Positions 34,912 through 44,221 are shown, counted from the stretch's first letter. The stretch is DNA of 64,000 nt from Segatella copri DSM 18205 (GCF_025151535.1 NZ_CP102288.1:2179501-2243500); one strand, 5' to 3'. Numbers and translations: made by a program. The notes: a model not told the origin generated them from the letters alone.

Positions 34912-35850
34912 TTAACTCTCCTCTTCCCTGATGATGCGGTAGAGGATGGCATGCTCCAAAACCAGCGGCTTGTTGTGGGCAAAGAAGATCTCGCCGTTCA
35001 CGGGTGCCTTCACCTCTTCCAATACACTGCTATCGTATGGGTTGAGAATGCGTGCCAGCACCTCGCCCTCAGTCACCTGCATTCCGATGTTCTTCAGGCG
35101 ATAGAAGATGCCTGCCCTCCGGGCTATCACATTGCAGAGGTCCTTTTCGTTGAGCACCACCGATTCATAGCCGGCACTCTTGTTCTTGTAGGAAATGATT
35201 CCTTCCTTGCTCAGGAATCGCAGGATAGCCTCCACGCTCTGCATGCTGGTACCGTCCTCCACATAGTTGGTCTGTCCGGCATAAAGCGAAAACGCCTTGC
35301 AGCCCCAAATCTGCCAGTTGTAGTTGAGAAGCGTGGTATCATAAGGCAACGGCTTGCGGATGGTTACAAAAGGCAAACCGAAATGACTGGCGGTCTGTAC
35401 GTCTTCATAACCCGTCTGCAGCATTCTGACATGCGGCACGAAATTGCCCGGTATGTAAAAACTTGCCATCTGGATACCATATTTATAATCTTTTATCTGC
35501 TCAAACAGGGCAGCAGCGATACGCTGGGTAGTTTCACCCTTGTCGTAGCCCGGAAACATGCGGTTGATATCAGTGCCGTCCATCGCCCAGAAACGCTTGC
35601 TCACGTTCATGGAAAAAGGGTTGCACGATGGAATCACCAGGATGCTCTTGCCGTCGGCTATCCTGCCCTTGCGCTCCAAATCCTTCAAAACCACCACCAT
35701 CCTGGCGCAGATATATTGTTGCTGAATCTCGTCACCTCGCATGGCACCCACTATGGCAAGCGTCTTCTCGCCGCTGCCAAAGAGGAAACCGTCAATATTG
35801 AAATCGTCACGATAAGGTGACTTCATGCTGAATAATGTCTCTTTCTTCAT
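34912..35850 (-). CDS. M14-type succinylglutamate desuccinylase/aspartoacylase homologue lacking zinc ligands
   Basis: 312 residues. The fold is recognisable from alignment to its neighbour (35888-36817): VIPSCNPFSMN and DINRMFPG match YPALNPLGID and DMNRIFPG. The zinc-binding and catalytic positions differ: GAMRGDE (R38) where the neighbour has GTHGDE, GIQMAS (M128) where it has DVHSS, and SLYAG where it has VVEMG. An active deacylase is therefore unlikely. It may be a regulatory or scaffold partner of the neighbour or may have gained another function. A C-terminal biotinyl-like beta domain (GEVLARILNPYDSSVLEEVKAPVNG) is kept. Start 28 bases after the upstream stop. Confidence 0.78.
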   Translation of the reverse strand: MKKETLFSMKSPYRDDFNIDGFLFGSGEKTLAIVGAMRGDEIQQQYICARMVVVLKDLERKGRIADGKSILVIPSCNPFSMNVSKRFWAMDGTDINRMFPGYDKGETTQRIAAALFEQIKDYKYGIQMASFYIPGNFVPHVRMLQTGYEDVQTASHFGLPFVTIRKPLPYDTTLLNYNWQIWGCKAFSLYAGQTNYVEDGTSMQSVEAILRFLSKEGIISYKNKSAGYESVVLNEKDLCNVIARRAGIFYRLKNIGMQVTEGEVLARILNPYDSSVLEEVKAPVNGEIFFAHNKPLVLEHAILYRIIREEES

Positions 35851-35887
35851 CTCGAATTATAAAAAATCTCACTCAGTACAAAAACTT

Positions 35888-36817
35888 CTAATTTTCATGA
35901 TAAATTCTCGCCATGAGCGAACCTTCGTAAACGATAGGATAAGCCCGGATGGTAAACAGATAGCCATCTACCGGCGAAATGACGCGACTCAGAATCTTGC
36001 CCGTCAGCGGTTCCACAATCTGTCCTATCTCCTGCGATTTCTCTACCATGAATCCACATTTCAACTCTGTGATAAAGATGCCCGATGTCTCGGCATTCAG
36101 AAATTCCACCTTGTTGCCTTTGCATACAATGGAATCTGCCAGATGGTCGGCAGGCGCTTCACCCTTCCACATCCCCATCTCGTGCATCAGATGCAGGATG
36201 CCGTCGCGCAGACGGAAACACATGGAATGATTGATGCGCTCGCCTACTCCCATTTCTACTACCAGACATTTGGTACCGGTGGAATTGAGCGAATGTGCCA
36301 GCGTAGCCTCCAGCACGGTGGCTGCATCGTGAACCCAAACGAAATCTACACCCATTTCCTGTGCCAGCGGCACCAGTTCCTTCTCGTTCAAAACATTGAT
36401 GCGAACCTGAGGAGTTTCCCTAAGATAGAGGTTACTGGAGTGAACGTCAATAACCAGGTCGGCACCTTTCAGATCTTCGATGATGGAATAGGCTGCCTGT
36501 TCTGCCATCGTTCCGTTCTTATCACCCGGAAAGATGCGGTTCATATCGAGGTCGAAGTTTGGGATTCCCCGTTGTATGGTGTCAATACCCAGAGGGTTGA
36601 GGGCGGGATAGATTTCCACCGTTCCATCCAGGTTTTCCTGTTGTTCGTTCAGCAGTCGGGCCATGAGATAGCACACCATCTGGCCTTCCAGTTCATCGCC
36701 GTGAGTTCCCGTCACGATGCAGATTCTCTTCTTTCCTTCACCATTGCTGATGATGTTTTTTCTGATGAGGTATCTCTCGTTTACGGGAAGCTCTGTTGAT
36801 ACAATCGTCTTAATCAT
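35888..36817 (-). CDS. M14-type succinylglutamate desuccinylase/aspartoacylase family protein
   Basis: 309 residues with the full metal site: GTHGDE (H39, E42), VIDVHSS (H126) and the catalytic-type glutamate in CLVVEMG (about E188). The NRIFPGD loop is present. The C-terminal beta-rich region holds GQIVEPLTGKILSRVISPVDG. Family enzymes remove acyl groups from amino acids (N-acetylaspartate, succinylglutamate) or cut peptides at the C-terminal end. In this operon it could hydrolyse an amide bond made by the ATP-grasp protein. The substrate is not known. The sister gene downstream lacks the catalytic residues. Confidence 0.85.
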   Translation of the reverse strand: MIKTIVSTELPVNERYLIRKNIISNGEGKKRICIVTGTHGDELEGQMVCYLMARLLNEQQENLDGTVEIYPALNPLGIDTIQRGIPNFDLDMNRIFPGDKNGTMAEQAAYSIIEDLKGADLVIDVHSSNLYLRETPQVRINVLNEKELVPLAQEMGVDFVWVHDAATVLEATLAHSLNSTGTKCLVVEMGVGERINHSMCFRLRDGILHLMHEMGMWKGEAPADHLADSIVCKGNKVEFLNAETSGIFITELKCGFMVEKSQEIGQIVEPLTGKILSRVISPVDGYLFTIRAYPIVYEGSLMARIYHEN

Positions 36818-36877
36818 ATTTCAGCTTTCTCTCTTACTTCTTAGTTATGTTACTATTTTTTCTTTTTTGCCTTGCCA

Positions 36878-37678
36878 TTATATTTCTTTCAGCAATACAC
36901 TTACTTCCGTATTCTGCAGGGCATTTCCCATATAAATGCCACGACTCACAGGGCAATCGGATGCATCCCTGCCATGAGCCAGCTTTACGTATCCCAGCTT
37001 CATCTCCACATCGTTGGTAGGATCGAATCCATACCAGGCATGTCCGTCACAGGCCTCTACCCAGGCATGCGTCTCTCCTTCGCCTTCCATGAATCCACAG
37101 GCATAACGAGCCGGAATACCCCGGAGTCTGCAGAGGGAAATCATCAGATGAGCAAAGTCCTGACAAACACCCTGATGGGTCTTGATGAGTTCAGATACCG
37201 GCGTATCGGATGTCGTTACATCGGGTACATAACTCATCGTTTCATGAACGAAATGGCAGATGCTGAGGGCTGTCTGAAGCGGATGGCTTGCTTTTTCTAA
37301 ATTAGAATCTCCCAGAGAAGAAGCCTCAGCCAGTGCTTCCTCCACCTGTTCTTGGGAAAGATACGTAAGCGGCGTAGGCTCCCGATACGCCATCAGGGGG
37401 ATGGCATCCAGCGGCACCTGGTAATCGCTCATACTCACGATGCCCGTACTCACCGTGACCAGCGAACTGTGCGGTTCATGCTCGCAGCCATACACGATAC
37501 GATTACCCAGTTGGTCAGTGCCCCGTTGAATATGAAACGAGGGAGGAAGCAGCAGATGCTCTTCCTCTATGTTCATATAGGCTCCCTGTGCGGGTTGTGC
37601 CCGCAGCAGGATAGCATGCCGGCTTACTGGCTGATTGAAGCCGACCACGGTCTGGTAATTATAAATGTATTTCTTCAT
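36878..37678 (-). CDS. transglutaminase-like cysteine protein
   Basis: 266 residues. An N-terminal beta-rich half (residues 1-90) of the bacterial transglutaminase-like N-terminal type is followed by the catalytic core with C172 in GVCQDFAH, H204 in ETHAWVE and D219 in GFDPTND. No signal peptide, so it acts in the cytoplasm. Such proteins form or break amide bonds. Its start overlaps the end of the alpha-E gene by four bases. The trio of ATP-grasp, alpha-E and transglutaminase-like genes is a conserved neighbourhood in bacteria, proposed in comparative genomics to make or process a peptide or amide modification. Confidence 0.88.
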   Translation of the reverse strand: MKKYIYNYQTVVGFNQPVSRHAILLRAQPAQGAYMNIEEEHLLLPPSFHIQRGTDQLGNRIVYGCEHEPHSSLVTVSTGIVSMSDYQVPLDAIPLMAYREPTPLTYLSQEQVEEALAEASSLGDSNLEKASHPLQTALSICHFVHETMSYVPDVTTSDTPVSELIKTHQGVCQDFAHLMISLCRLRGIPARYACGFMEGEGETHAWVEACDGHAWYGFDPTNDVEMKLGYVKLAHGRDASDCPVSRGIYMGNALQNTEVSVLLKEI

Positions 37679-38376
37679 ACACGCACCAATTGGTTGATGT
37701 ATTTGATTAACTTGAATTTATATTCCTGGTCATCGAGGTTGAAGTGCTCTTCCGTAATCAGAGCATCCAGCTGGTGAACCATGTTCTCATCCAGGATATC
37801 CAGATGATCTTCTACGCAATATCTCTTCAGAGATTCGTAGGCGAGTGCCACACGGCGGAAAGGATAGCCGAAACGGATAAGAATATCAAGATTCTCCACG
37901 TTTCTACCTATCATCACGATGTTCAGAGCATTATGATTCTGGATGCGCTGTTCTGCTGAGCCCCAGAAAGCAAGCGACCAGTCGATGACAGGCTGCAGAG
38001 AAGCGAGTTGCTTATCGTTCTGCTCCTTGCATCGCTTCATCAAGGCAACGCTCATCTCCAGATAACTCAGCGTCTCCGACATGATGTCTTCGCGCAACAA
38101 AATAGCATTATCCATCGCACATTCTTGGGCAGAAATCACCGAACTCGGATTGTTCTCATCATAGAGCATGCCGAGGATAAACTCGTCGTTGGTCTTGTAA
38201 TTACCCATGGCATCCAACTTAGTCCATACGGCATGATAAGCCTCCGGACTTCCGTCTATCATCTCATCGCAACATTTATTGAGCTGATGCAATGTAAGAT
38301 AAACTCTCATCTCATATCTTCCCAACCAATACAATCTGTTTGCCTTAGTGGCAGAAATAATATCACTCTTAACCAT
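37675..38376 (-). CDS. alpha-E domain protein (DUF403)
   Basis: 233 residues from ATG 38376 (MVKSDIISATKANRLYWLGRYEMRVY); a start at 38424 is possible. The ANRLYWLGRYEMR segment and the helical make-up with GYPFRRVALAYESLKRY match the alpha-E family. No catalytic activity is known; it nearly always accompanies a circularly permuted ATP-grasp protein and may be its partner. It overlaps the transglutaminase-like gene by four bases and starts 72 bases after the ATP-grasp stop. Confidence 0.85.
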   Translation of the reverse strand: MVKSDIISATKANRLYWLGRYEMRVYLTLHQLNKCCDEMIDGSPEAYHAVWTKLDAMGNYKTNDEFILGMLYDENNPSSVISAQECAMDNAILLREDIMSETLSYLEMSVALMKRCKEQNDKQLASLQPVIDWSLAFWGSAEQRIQNHNALNIVMIGRNVENLDILIRFGYPFRRVALAYESLKRYCVEDHLDILDENMVHQLDALITEEHFNLDDQEYKFKLIKYINQLVRV

Positions 38377-38880
38377 ATCTTTATTTACACTTTCAAATTT
38401 CTCTAATAATCTTCTTAAAAACAAAAAATACTCTCTTATATCCCTATTTTATTTTGTCATGACCCAAGTATCTTTGAATCCGCCACCCTGTGATGAGTTG
38501 ACTACAAAAGAGTTCGGATTGCGCGAGAAACGGGTCAGTCCGCTCTTCCATACCTTGGTTTCCTTACCGCTCACCACAAAGGCACGAAGGTCTGCCTTGC
38601 GCCAAACCAGTTTGCCATCTTCCAGAATCTCCAGATCCTTGAAATCGATTACTTCCTGTGCTATCCATCTTCTTGGATATTTGATAATGAGCTGCTTCAA
38701 TTCCTCCAGTTTCTCTGGCGACAGATTCGAGCCGAATACCACACCATAGCCTCCAGCCTCGCTCACATCCTTGATTACCAGACGGTCGATGTGCTTCAGC
38801 ACATAATCGTAATCTTCCTTGAAATAAGGCAGATAGGTTGGTGCATTGTGCAGGATAGGCTCTTCGTCCAGGTAATACTT

Positions 38881-40039
38881 ACCTCAGTTCGGGATAACGA
38901 GCTCTATCTAAAGGCTTTATAATGTTTTTATATAAGGGACACAGAGGCTTGGCAACCATCTATATATCTTGGATGGTTGCTGAGACAAAATCCTCCTGTA
39001 AAATATGCAATGTTAGAAAAGACTAAGCTGTTTCGTATCTTCGATAACGTATCCAGTAAGTGCCTTGGGCTTGTTGTCAAAGAAACAGTATGCCCCTAAT
39101 GCAGAAATAATATTTATGATGAAATTCGCAACAGACCTGTGACGTGAATGTACTATCTGAGCCGTATTTTTCAACAGGTCATTAATCGTTTCAATGATGT
39201 ATCTTTTGCGTAGCATCATCTTGTCATAGAACGGCATTAGTTTGTTCTTCATGTTCACTCTCAGTCCTGTTACCAACTGGATGCCTTCCTCAAAAAGCGA
39301 ATCGAAAAGTTTTTGCGAGATATAGCCTTTATCTGCAAACAGCTTACCATACAGACGTTTAGCCAACACATCGAATACCGCTGGATCTTTGTCGCTAACG
39401 TTTGCACCAGTGAGAACAAAAGCAATTATCTCACCTCTATCATTACAAGCCAGATGTAGCTTGAACCCATGACACCATCCCATTGTTCCCTTTCCGTCTG
39501 TGGCAATGCCTTTGAACACTTTGTTGGCATAACGCCTGAGATTGTGGCATATTGGTATCATGGTTGAATCAACAAAGGTTATACCTGTACATCTGCCAAA
39601 AGCACGGAGATTCAGGAAGAACATGAGAGGGAAGAATACGCGACTTTCAAGTTCTACAAAACGGTTATAAGACACCGCATTTGGAAAATATGACTTCAAA
39701 GTTCCTCTAATAAAGAATAGGTAATAATGCTTGAAGTTTCGGAACGAGCCGAAATGGAAATACAGCAAAATCGTCATGATTTCACTATCAGATAAAGAGG
39801 CTTTACGTCGTCTGCGCTTTACTCCATCTTCACTCAAAAGCAATTTTCCTGCATTTTCAGCATCAAAAACTTTGTAAAATTCATCAATAATACAAAATAA
39901 TTCTGTAACTTTGTCCTTGGTAATCTCCATAATGATATCTTTTTATGTTTGTAACTAATTGGATTTCAACTACAAAGATACAAAAAATATCGGAGATTAC
40001 CAACTTTTTTAGGCACTATTTCTTATCCCGAACTGAGGT
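38881..40039 (-). mobile_element. IS982-family insertion sequence, complete
   Basis: 1159 bp with inverted ends ACCTCAGTTCGGGATAA and a 7-bp target duplication AATACTT at 38874-38880 and 40040-40046. A truncated copy lies at 26278-26595. Confidence 0.94.
39013..39930 (-). CDS. IS982-family transposase
   Basis: 305 residues, the usual length. Visible parts: an N-terminal KRRRRKASLSDSEIMTILL region, the catalytic triad in FVDSTMIPICHN, LFADKGYISQKL and RYIIETINDLLK, and the SRHRSVANFIINIISALGAYCF end. The ORF is intact. It reads in the same direction as the ATP-grasp gene it cuts. Confidence 0.94.
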   Translation of the reverse strand: MEITKDKVTELFCIIDEFYKVFDAENAGKLLLSEDGVKRRRRKASLSDSEIMTILLYFHFGSFRNFKHYYLFFIRGTLKSYFPNAVSYNRFVELESRVFFPLMFFLNLRAFGRCTGITFVDSTMIPICHNLRRYANKVFKGIATDGKGTMGWCHGFKLHLACNDRGEIIAFVLTGANVSDKDPAVFDVLAKRLYGKLFADKGYISQKLFDSLFEEGIQLVTGLRVNMKNKLMPFYDKMMLRKRYIIETINDLLKNTAQIVHSRHRSVANFIINIISALGAYCFFDNKPKALTGYVIEDTKQLSLF

Positions 40040-41008
40040 AATACTTCACCATTTTCGGCACGAAATAATAGATACCCTTATCATCTGCCACACCATTTCC
40101 GATGGCATTGATCAGCGCTACGTTGCCTGCCTTGTATGCCTGCATCACGTTCGGGATGCCCAGAAGCGAAGAAGCCTCGAACATCATCGGGTCCATATAT
40201 TCATCGCTCACACGGCGATAGATACAGCCCACACGGATTTTCTCCTTATACATACCGCCATAATACACCTTGTCATCCTCCACAAAGAGGTCACCCGGAT
40301 AAGCCAGGGTAGCTCCCGTCTTCTCGGCAAGATAAGAGTGTTCGAAGAAGGCGGAGTTGTAGCGGCCCGGCGTAAGAATCACGGCGATACCACGGTCTTC
40401 GTTCATATCATCCATCATGTCGCGCAGCAAGTCAGCATAATCTCTGTTGTCTGCCACGGCATTGTCGGCGAAAGTAGAAGGCGAAACCTTTCTGGTTATC
40501 TTTCGGGCAATCATCGGATAACTGGCTCCCGACGGGATTCGCAGGTTATCTTCCAGCACATACCAGTTGTCATCCTTACCTTCTACCAAGTCTATACCGG
40601 CAATATGCGCATATACTTTTCCGGTAGGACTTATTCCTTCACATTGAGGCATATAGCCTTTAGAGGAATAAACGAATTCCTCGGGCACGATGCCATCCTT
40701 GATAATTTTCTTGTCGTGATAGATATCCCACAAAAACATATTGAGGGCCTTCACGCGCTGCTGTAGACCAGCCTCTAAGTAATCCCAATCTTTCTTGGGA
40801 ATGATTCGTGGCACAGAATCGAATGGAAAGAGCTGCTCCTTGAACGTCCCCTTCTTATAAACACCAAATCGAACACCAAATCTTTCCATCCATTTGTTTA
40901 CGGTGTCTCTACTGTCTGTCAATCCTTTAATATTTACCTTCATACCTCTTTTGCAATTTGGAACATTTATACCTTGTTTTACATATCACTTTGATAAGTT
41001 TTCAACTG

Positions 41009-41038
41009 CAAAAGTACGCATTTTATCGCAAACGCAAA
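41009..41038 (-). promoter_or_regulatory. promoter of the ATP-grasp/alpha-E/M14 operon
   Basis: On the minus strand TTTG (41038-41035), 18 bases, TACTTTTG (41016-41009), giving a leader of about 60 bases before ATG 40943. Confidence 0.6.
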
Positions 41039-41151
41039 ATATTTTCGCACAATAATTTATTATAATCAGCAATATAATTGCATTATGATTACAAACAATA
41101 AACAATAATACACTTTTCGAAAGCAAATACACACCAAAAGCTACCAAATTG

Positions 41152-41670
41152 TCATTTTGTTTTAATTTTACCAATCAGTTCTTCGAAATCCTCCTTTTGC
41201 ATAGCACCCATCTGCACAGATGGTTTGCCTTTCACGGGGATGAAGAGGAAGGTAGGGATGCTGCTGATACCGAAAACAGAAGCAAGTTCGGACTCCTGGT
41301 CGATATCCACCTTATAGAAATCTATCTTGCCGGCATATTTCTCGGCGAGAGATTCCACTACGGGAGCCATCATCTTGCAAGGACCACACCAGGTGGTATA
41401 GAAATCGATGACGGCAGGACGGGAACCGGCAAAGACCCACTCATCCGGATGAGCCTCGTAATCCATAATCTTTTTTCTGAAATCAGATGTGGTGAGATAT
41501 TGCACCTTGGCAGTTTCATTCTTCTCAGTTTTTCCTACAGTCGGTTGAGGAGAAACAGCAGGTGCTTTCCTGTTCTGAGAACAAGAAACAAGAAATGGTA
41601 GAAATAAAACAACTGCCATGATGCCGATGGTTAAAATCACGGCTTGCTTAATACCAGAATTGATGTTCAT
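41152..41670 (-). CDS. thioredoxin-like lipoprotein
   Basis: 172 residues. A hydrophobic segment ends in the lipobox-like LVSC (C30), so the protein is probably lipid-anchored in the cell envelope. A linker rich in Pro and Lys leads to a thioredoxin domain with the active site WCGPC (C95, C98), the KVDIDQESELASVFGISSIPTF region and the cis-Pro. It should reduce or exchange disulfides in the periplasm. Genes on either side are divergent or unrelated. The next 222 bases carry the promoter of the antiporter gene. Confidence 0.88.
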   Translation of the reverse strand: MNINSGIKQAVILTIGIMAVVLFLPFLVSCSQNRKAPAVSPQPTVGKTEKNETAKVQYLTTSDFRKKIMDYEAHPDEWVFAGSRPAVIDFYTTWCGPCKMMAPVVESLAEKYAGKIDFYKVDIDQESELASVFGISSIPTFLFIPVKGKPSVQMGAMQKEDFEELIGKIKTK

Positions 41671-41846
41671 AATTAGTCCTCCATTATTAAGTTGCTAAAA
41701 TTGAGTTTCCATTCTATCTCAGATTGAGTTGCAATTTGAGTTTTCAAAGATACAATAAAAATATAGAAAAACGACACTTTATAATGATAAAATATGCTAA
41801 AACAGCCCATATCAACCCATAAACACCATTTTTTCTGCCCAAAAGC

Positions 41847-41877
41847 TTGCATATATTACCGAAAAAAACTACCTTTG
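41847..41877 (+). promoter_or_regulatory. promoter of the NhaC-type antiporter
   Basis: TTG at 41847-41849, 20 bases, TACCTTTG at 41870-41877, 15 bases before ATG 41893. Confidence 0.6.
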
Positions 41878-41892
41878 CCAAAAAACAATAAA

Positions 41893-43521
41893 ATGGATTA
41901 CAACATGATTGGGACCGCATGGTCGTTACTGCCTCCTATCGTCGCCATTGCTCTGGCGCTGAAGACGAAAGAGGTCTATTCTTCTCTTTTTATCGGTATC
42001 ATACTGGGTGCCGTTCAATATTGCATTTCGATGGGAACAGGTTTCGACGGATTCCTCGTTCACCTGACAAACCACACTGTAGGTGAAGGCGATGATGCCA
42101 AGACATACGGTTTGATACATTGCCTTTCCGACCCATGGAACGTGGGCATTCTAGTATTCCTGGTGGTATTAGGCTGCATCGTTTCACTGATGAACAAGGC
42201 GGGTGGTTCGGCTGCTTTCGGCCGTTGGGCTTCCAAACACGTACACTCGAAGATTGGGGTACAGATTGCCACCATTCTGCTCGGCATTCTGATATTCATC
42301 GATGATTACTTCAACTGCCTTACGGTGGGTTCGGTGATGCGTCCTATCGCAGTGCGCAACGGTGTTACCAAGGAGAAGCTGGCTTATCTCATCGATTCTA
42401 CAGCCGCTCCGGTCTGCATCATCTCCCCTATCTCGAGTTGGGCAGCTGCGGTATCGGGCTTCGTATCAGGAGGTGAGAACGGACTGGCACTTTTCTGCAA
42501 GGCGATACCTTTTAATTTCTACGCATTCTTTACCATCCTCTTTATGTTTGGCATCGTGATACTGGGCTTCGACTTCAAGGCGATGAGCAAATATGATGCA
42601 AGACTGAAGGAATGGTACGAACGAACCAATGGCGGGAAACTCGATGAAGTGAGCGATACCAAACTGCAGATTGTTGAGCATGGTGTGGGAGCCATACAGA
42701 AAGAGGATTCCAAGAACAAGGGAACCGTGAGCGACCTGGTGATACCAATCATCATGCTGATTATCTTCTGCATGGCGGGTATGGTATATTCGGGCGGATT
42801 CTTCGATGCCAATAATGCCAACTATCTCAACTTTGTAGATTCCTTTGCTGCGAGCAATGCCTCTGTGGGCTTGGTAATCGGTTCATTGGCTGCTCTGATT
42901 CTTACCATCATGATGTTTACCATTCGCAAGACCTTGCCTTTCGATGAGGCGATGAGTAGTCTCATCAAGGGTTTTGAGGCGATGGTACCAGCCATTCTGA
43001 TTCTTACCCTGGCATGGACCCTGAAGAGCATGACCGACTCGCTGGGTGCGGCAGAATATGTATCTAGCGTAGTGGCAAGCAGCGCTTCTGAACTCCAGAT
43101 GCTCCTGCCAGCCATCATCTTCCTAGTTGCTGCCTTCCTGGCATTTGCAACGGGTACCTCCTGGGGAACCTTCGGTATTCTGATTCCTATCTGCATCGCC
43201 GTATTCCCAGGAGCCGACCCATTGCGCATCATCTCTATCTCGGCATGTATGGCTGGTGCGGTATGCGGCGACCATATCTCTCCTATCAGCGATACCACCA
43301 TCATGGCGAGTGCAGGAGCGGAATGCAAGCATGTACATCATGTATCATCACAGTTGCCATACGCCCTGACTGTAGCCTGTGTGAGTTTCTTCACCTTCGT
43401 TGTGGCGGGATTCACTCATACGCTGGGGATGGCAACGAGTGCCATCATCTCGTGGATATTCGGTGTTGCCATGCTCGGTTTTGCTTTATTTTATCTAAAT
43501 AAACGCCAAAAAGGTAAATAG
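41893..43521 (+). CDS. NhaC-family Na+/H+ antiporter
   Basis: 542 residues from ATG 41893; an upstream ATG at 41794 would cover the promoter. It has about eleven to thirteen membrane helices. It contains SLLPPIVAIALALKTKEVYSSLFIG at the start, IFIDDYFNCLTVGSVMRPI near 138, STAAPVCIISPISSWAA near 176 and ATGTSWGTFGILIPI with GDHISPISDTTIMASAGAECKHVHHV near 420, the conserved regions of the NhaC/ArsB-like branch. It probably exchanges sodium for protons, or organic acids, across the inner membrane. Confidence 0.9.
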   Translation: MDYNMIGTAWSLLPPIVAIALALKTKEVYSSLFIGIILGAVQYCISMGTGFDGFLVHLTNHTVGEGDDAKTYGLIHCLSDPWNVGILVFLVVLGCIVSLMNKAGGSAAFGRWASKHVHSKIGVQIATILLGILIFIDDYFNCLTVGSVMRPIAVRNGVTKEKLAYLIDSTAAPVCIISPISSWAAAVSGFVSGGENGLALFCKAIPFNFYAFFTILFMFGIVILGFDFKAMSKYDARLKEWYERTNGGKLDEVSDTKLQIVEHGVGAIQKEDSKNKGTVSDLVIPIIMLIIFCMAGMVYSGGFFDANNANYLNFVDSFAASNASVGLVIGSLAALILTIMMFTIRKTLPFDEAMSSLIKGFEAMVPAILILTLAWTLKSMTDSLGAAEYVSSVVASSASELQMLLPAIIFLVAAFLAFATGTSWGTFGILIPICIAVFPGADPLRIISISACMAGAVCGDHISPISDTTIMASAGAECKHVHHVSSQLPYALTVACVSFFTFVVAGFTHTLGMATSAIISWIFGVAMLGFALFYLNKRQKGK

Positions 43522-43556
43522 TTCTTAATTTATTTGTATATTTGAAATATTTTCAA

Positions 43557-43564
43557 TATCTTTG
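43557..43564 (+). promoter_or_regulatory. promoter of rubrerythrin
   Basis: TATCTTTG at 43557-43564 with TTTG at 43533-43536 (20-base spacer). It gives a leader of about 110 bases. Confidence 0.6.
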
Positions 43565-43584
43565 CATAAGAAAAGCTGCACTCG

Positions 43585-43610
43585 GCAATTTGAAAGCAAG
43601 CTTTCATTGC
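43585..43610 (+). promoter_or_regulatory. hairpin in the rubrerythrin leader
   Basis: GCAATTTGAAAGCAAGCTTT followed by CATTGC can fold with arms GCAAT/ATTGC and GAAAG/CTTTC. It is flanked by direct repeats CTTTGCATAAGAA at about 43560 and 43626. It could be a leader element or a dispersed repeat. Confidence 0.4.
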
Positions 43611-43678
43611 GCTCGTTTGCATTTTCTTTGCATAAGAATTTAATAAAGAACATATAAACATTATAAAAAGTAGACATT

Positions 43679-44221
43679 ATGAAAGAATTAAAAGGTACAA
43701 AGACTGAGAAGAACCTCCTGGAGGCTTTCGCTGGTGAGTCACAGGCTCGTAACAAATATACCTATTTTGCAAGCAAGGCAAAGAAAGACGGTTTTGTACA
43801 GATAGCTAATATCTTTGAGGAGACAGCTGCTAACGAGAAGGAGCACGCTAAGTTGTGGTTCAAGTATCTGGAGGGCGGTGCTATCCAGGATACAGAGAAG
43901 AACCTGGAAGCTGCTGCCAATGGTGAGCACGACGAGTGGACAGAAATGTATCCACGCATGGCAAAGGAGGCTCACGAAGAAGGTTTCGAGGAGATTGCAG
44001 CTAAGTTTGAGATGGTTGCTGAAATCGAGAAGCACCACGAGGAGCGTTATCGCAAGCTCTTGAAGAACGTACAGGACAAGCTCGTCTTCTCTCGTGACGG
44101 CGACTGCATCTGGCAGTGCTCTAACTGCGGACATATCGTAGTAGGCAAGCAGGCTCCTGAGGTTTGCCCAGTCTGCAACCACCCACAGAGCTACTTCCAG
44201 ATTGAAGCACAGAATTACTAA
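43679..44221 (+). CDS. rbr: rubrerythrin
   Basis: 180 residues. The N-terminal ferritin-like di-iron domain has the helix motifs [15 protein letters not shown] (residues 13-27), [10 protein letters not shown] near 51, and [15 protein letters not shown] near 114 with the second set of Glu/His ligands. The C-terminal rubredoxin-like domain has CSNCGHI near 142 and CPVCNHP near 159, the four iron-binding cysteines. It removes hydrogen peroxide in anaerobes, using electrons from reduced rubredoxin or NADH. It has its own promoter and terminator. Confidence 0.97.
   Translation: MKELKGTKTEKNLLEAFAGESQARNKYTYFASKAKKDGFVQIANIFEETAANEKEHAKLWFKYLEGGAIQDTEKNLEAAANGEHDEWTEMYPRMAKEAHEEGFEEIAAKFEMVAEIEKHHEERYRKLLKNVQDKLVFSRDGDCIWQCSNCGHIVVGKQAPEVCPVCNHPQSYFQIEAQNY

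Larger units (their letters stand above)
38449..40943 (-). pseudogene. circularly permuted ATP-grasp protein (DUF404/DUF407), split by IS982
   Basis: The N-terminal 303 residues (40943 to 40040) start MKVNIKGLTDSRDTVNKWMERFG and hold VYAHIAGIDLVEGKDDNWYVLEDNLRIPSG near residue 110 and VGCIYRRVSDEYMDP near 235. The C-terminal part continues LDEEPILHNAPTYLPYFKED, IDRLVIKDVSEAGGYGVVFG and ADLRAFVV, ending at 38449. Without bases 38881-40039 and one AATACTT copy, VKYY joins LDEEPI in frame for about 440 residues. The family carries out ATP-dependent ligation of a carboxylate to an amine, by analogy to other ATP-grasp enzymes. It is the first gene of its operon, so the insertion may also be polar. 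Confidence 0.9.

Noticed and set aside
34951..36799. Long plus-strand ORFs opposite the M14 genes (34951-35820 and 35825-36799)
   Set aside because: Both minus-strand readings have clear M14 family motifs, while the plus-strand readings resemble nothing.
41794..41892. Upstream ATG start for the NhaC-type gene
   Set aside because: The added segment spans the promoter and is not hydrophobic or conserved-looking.
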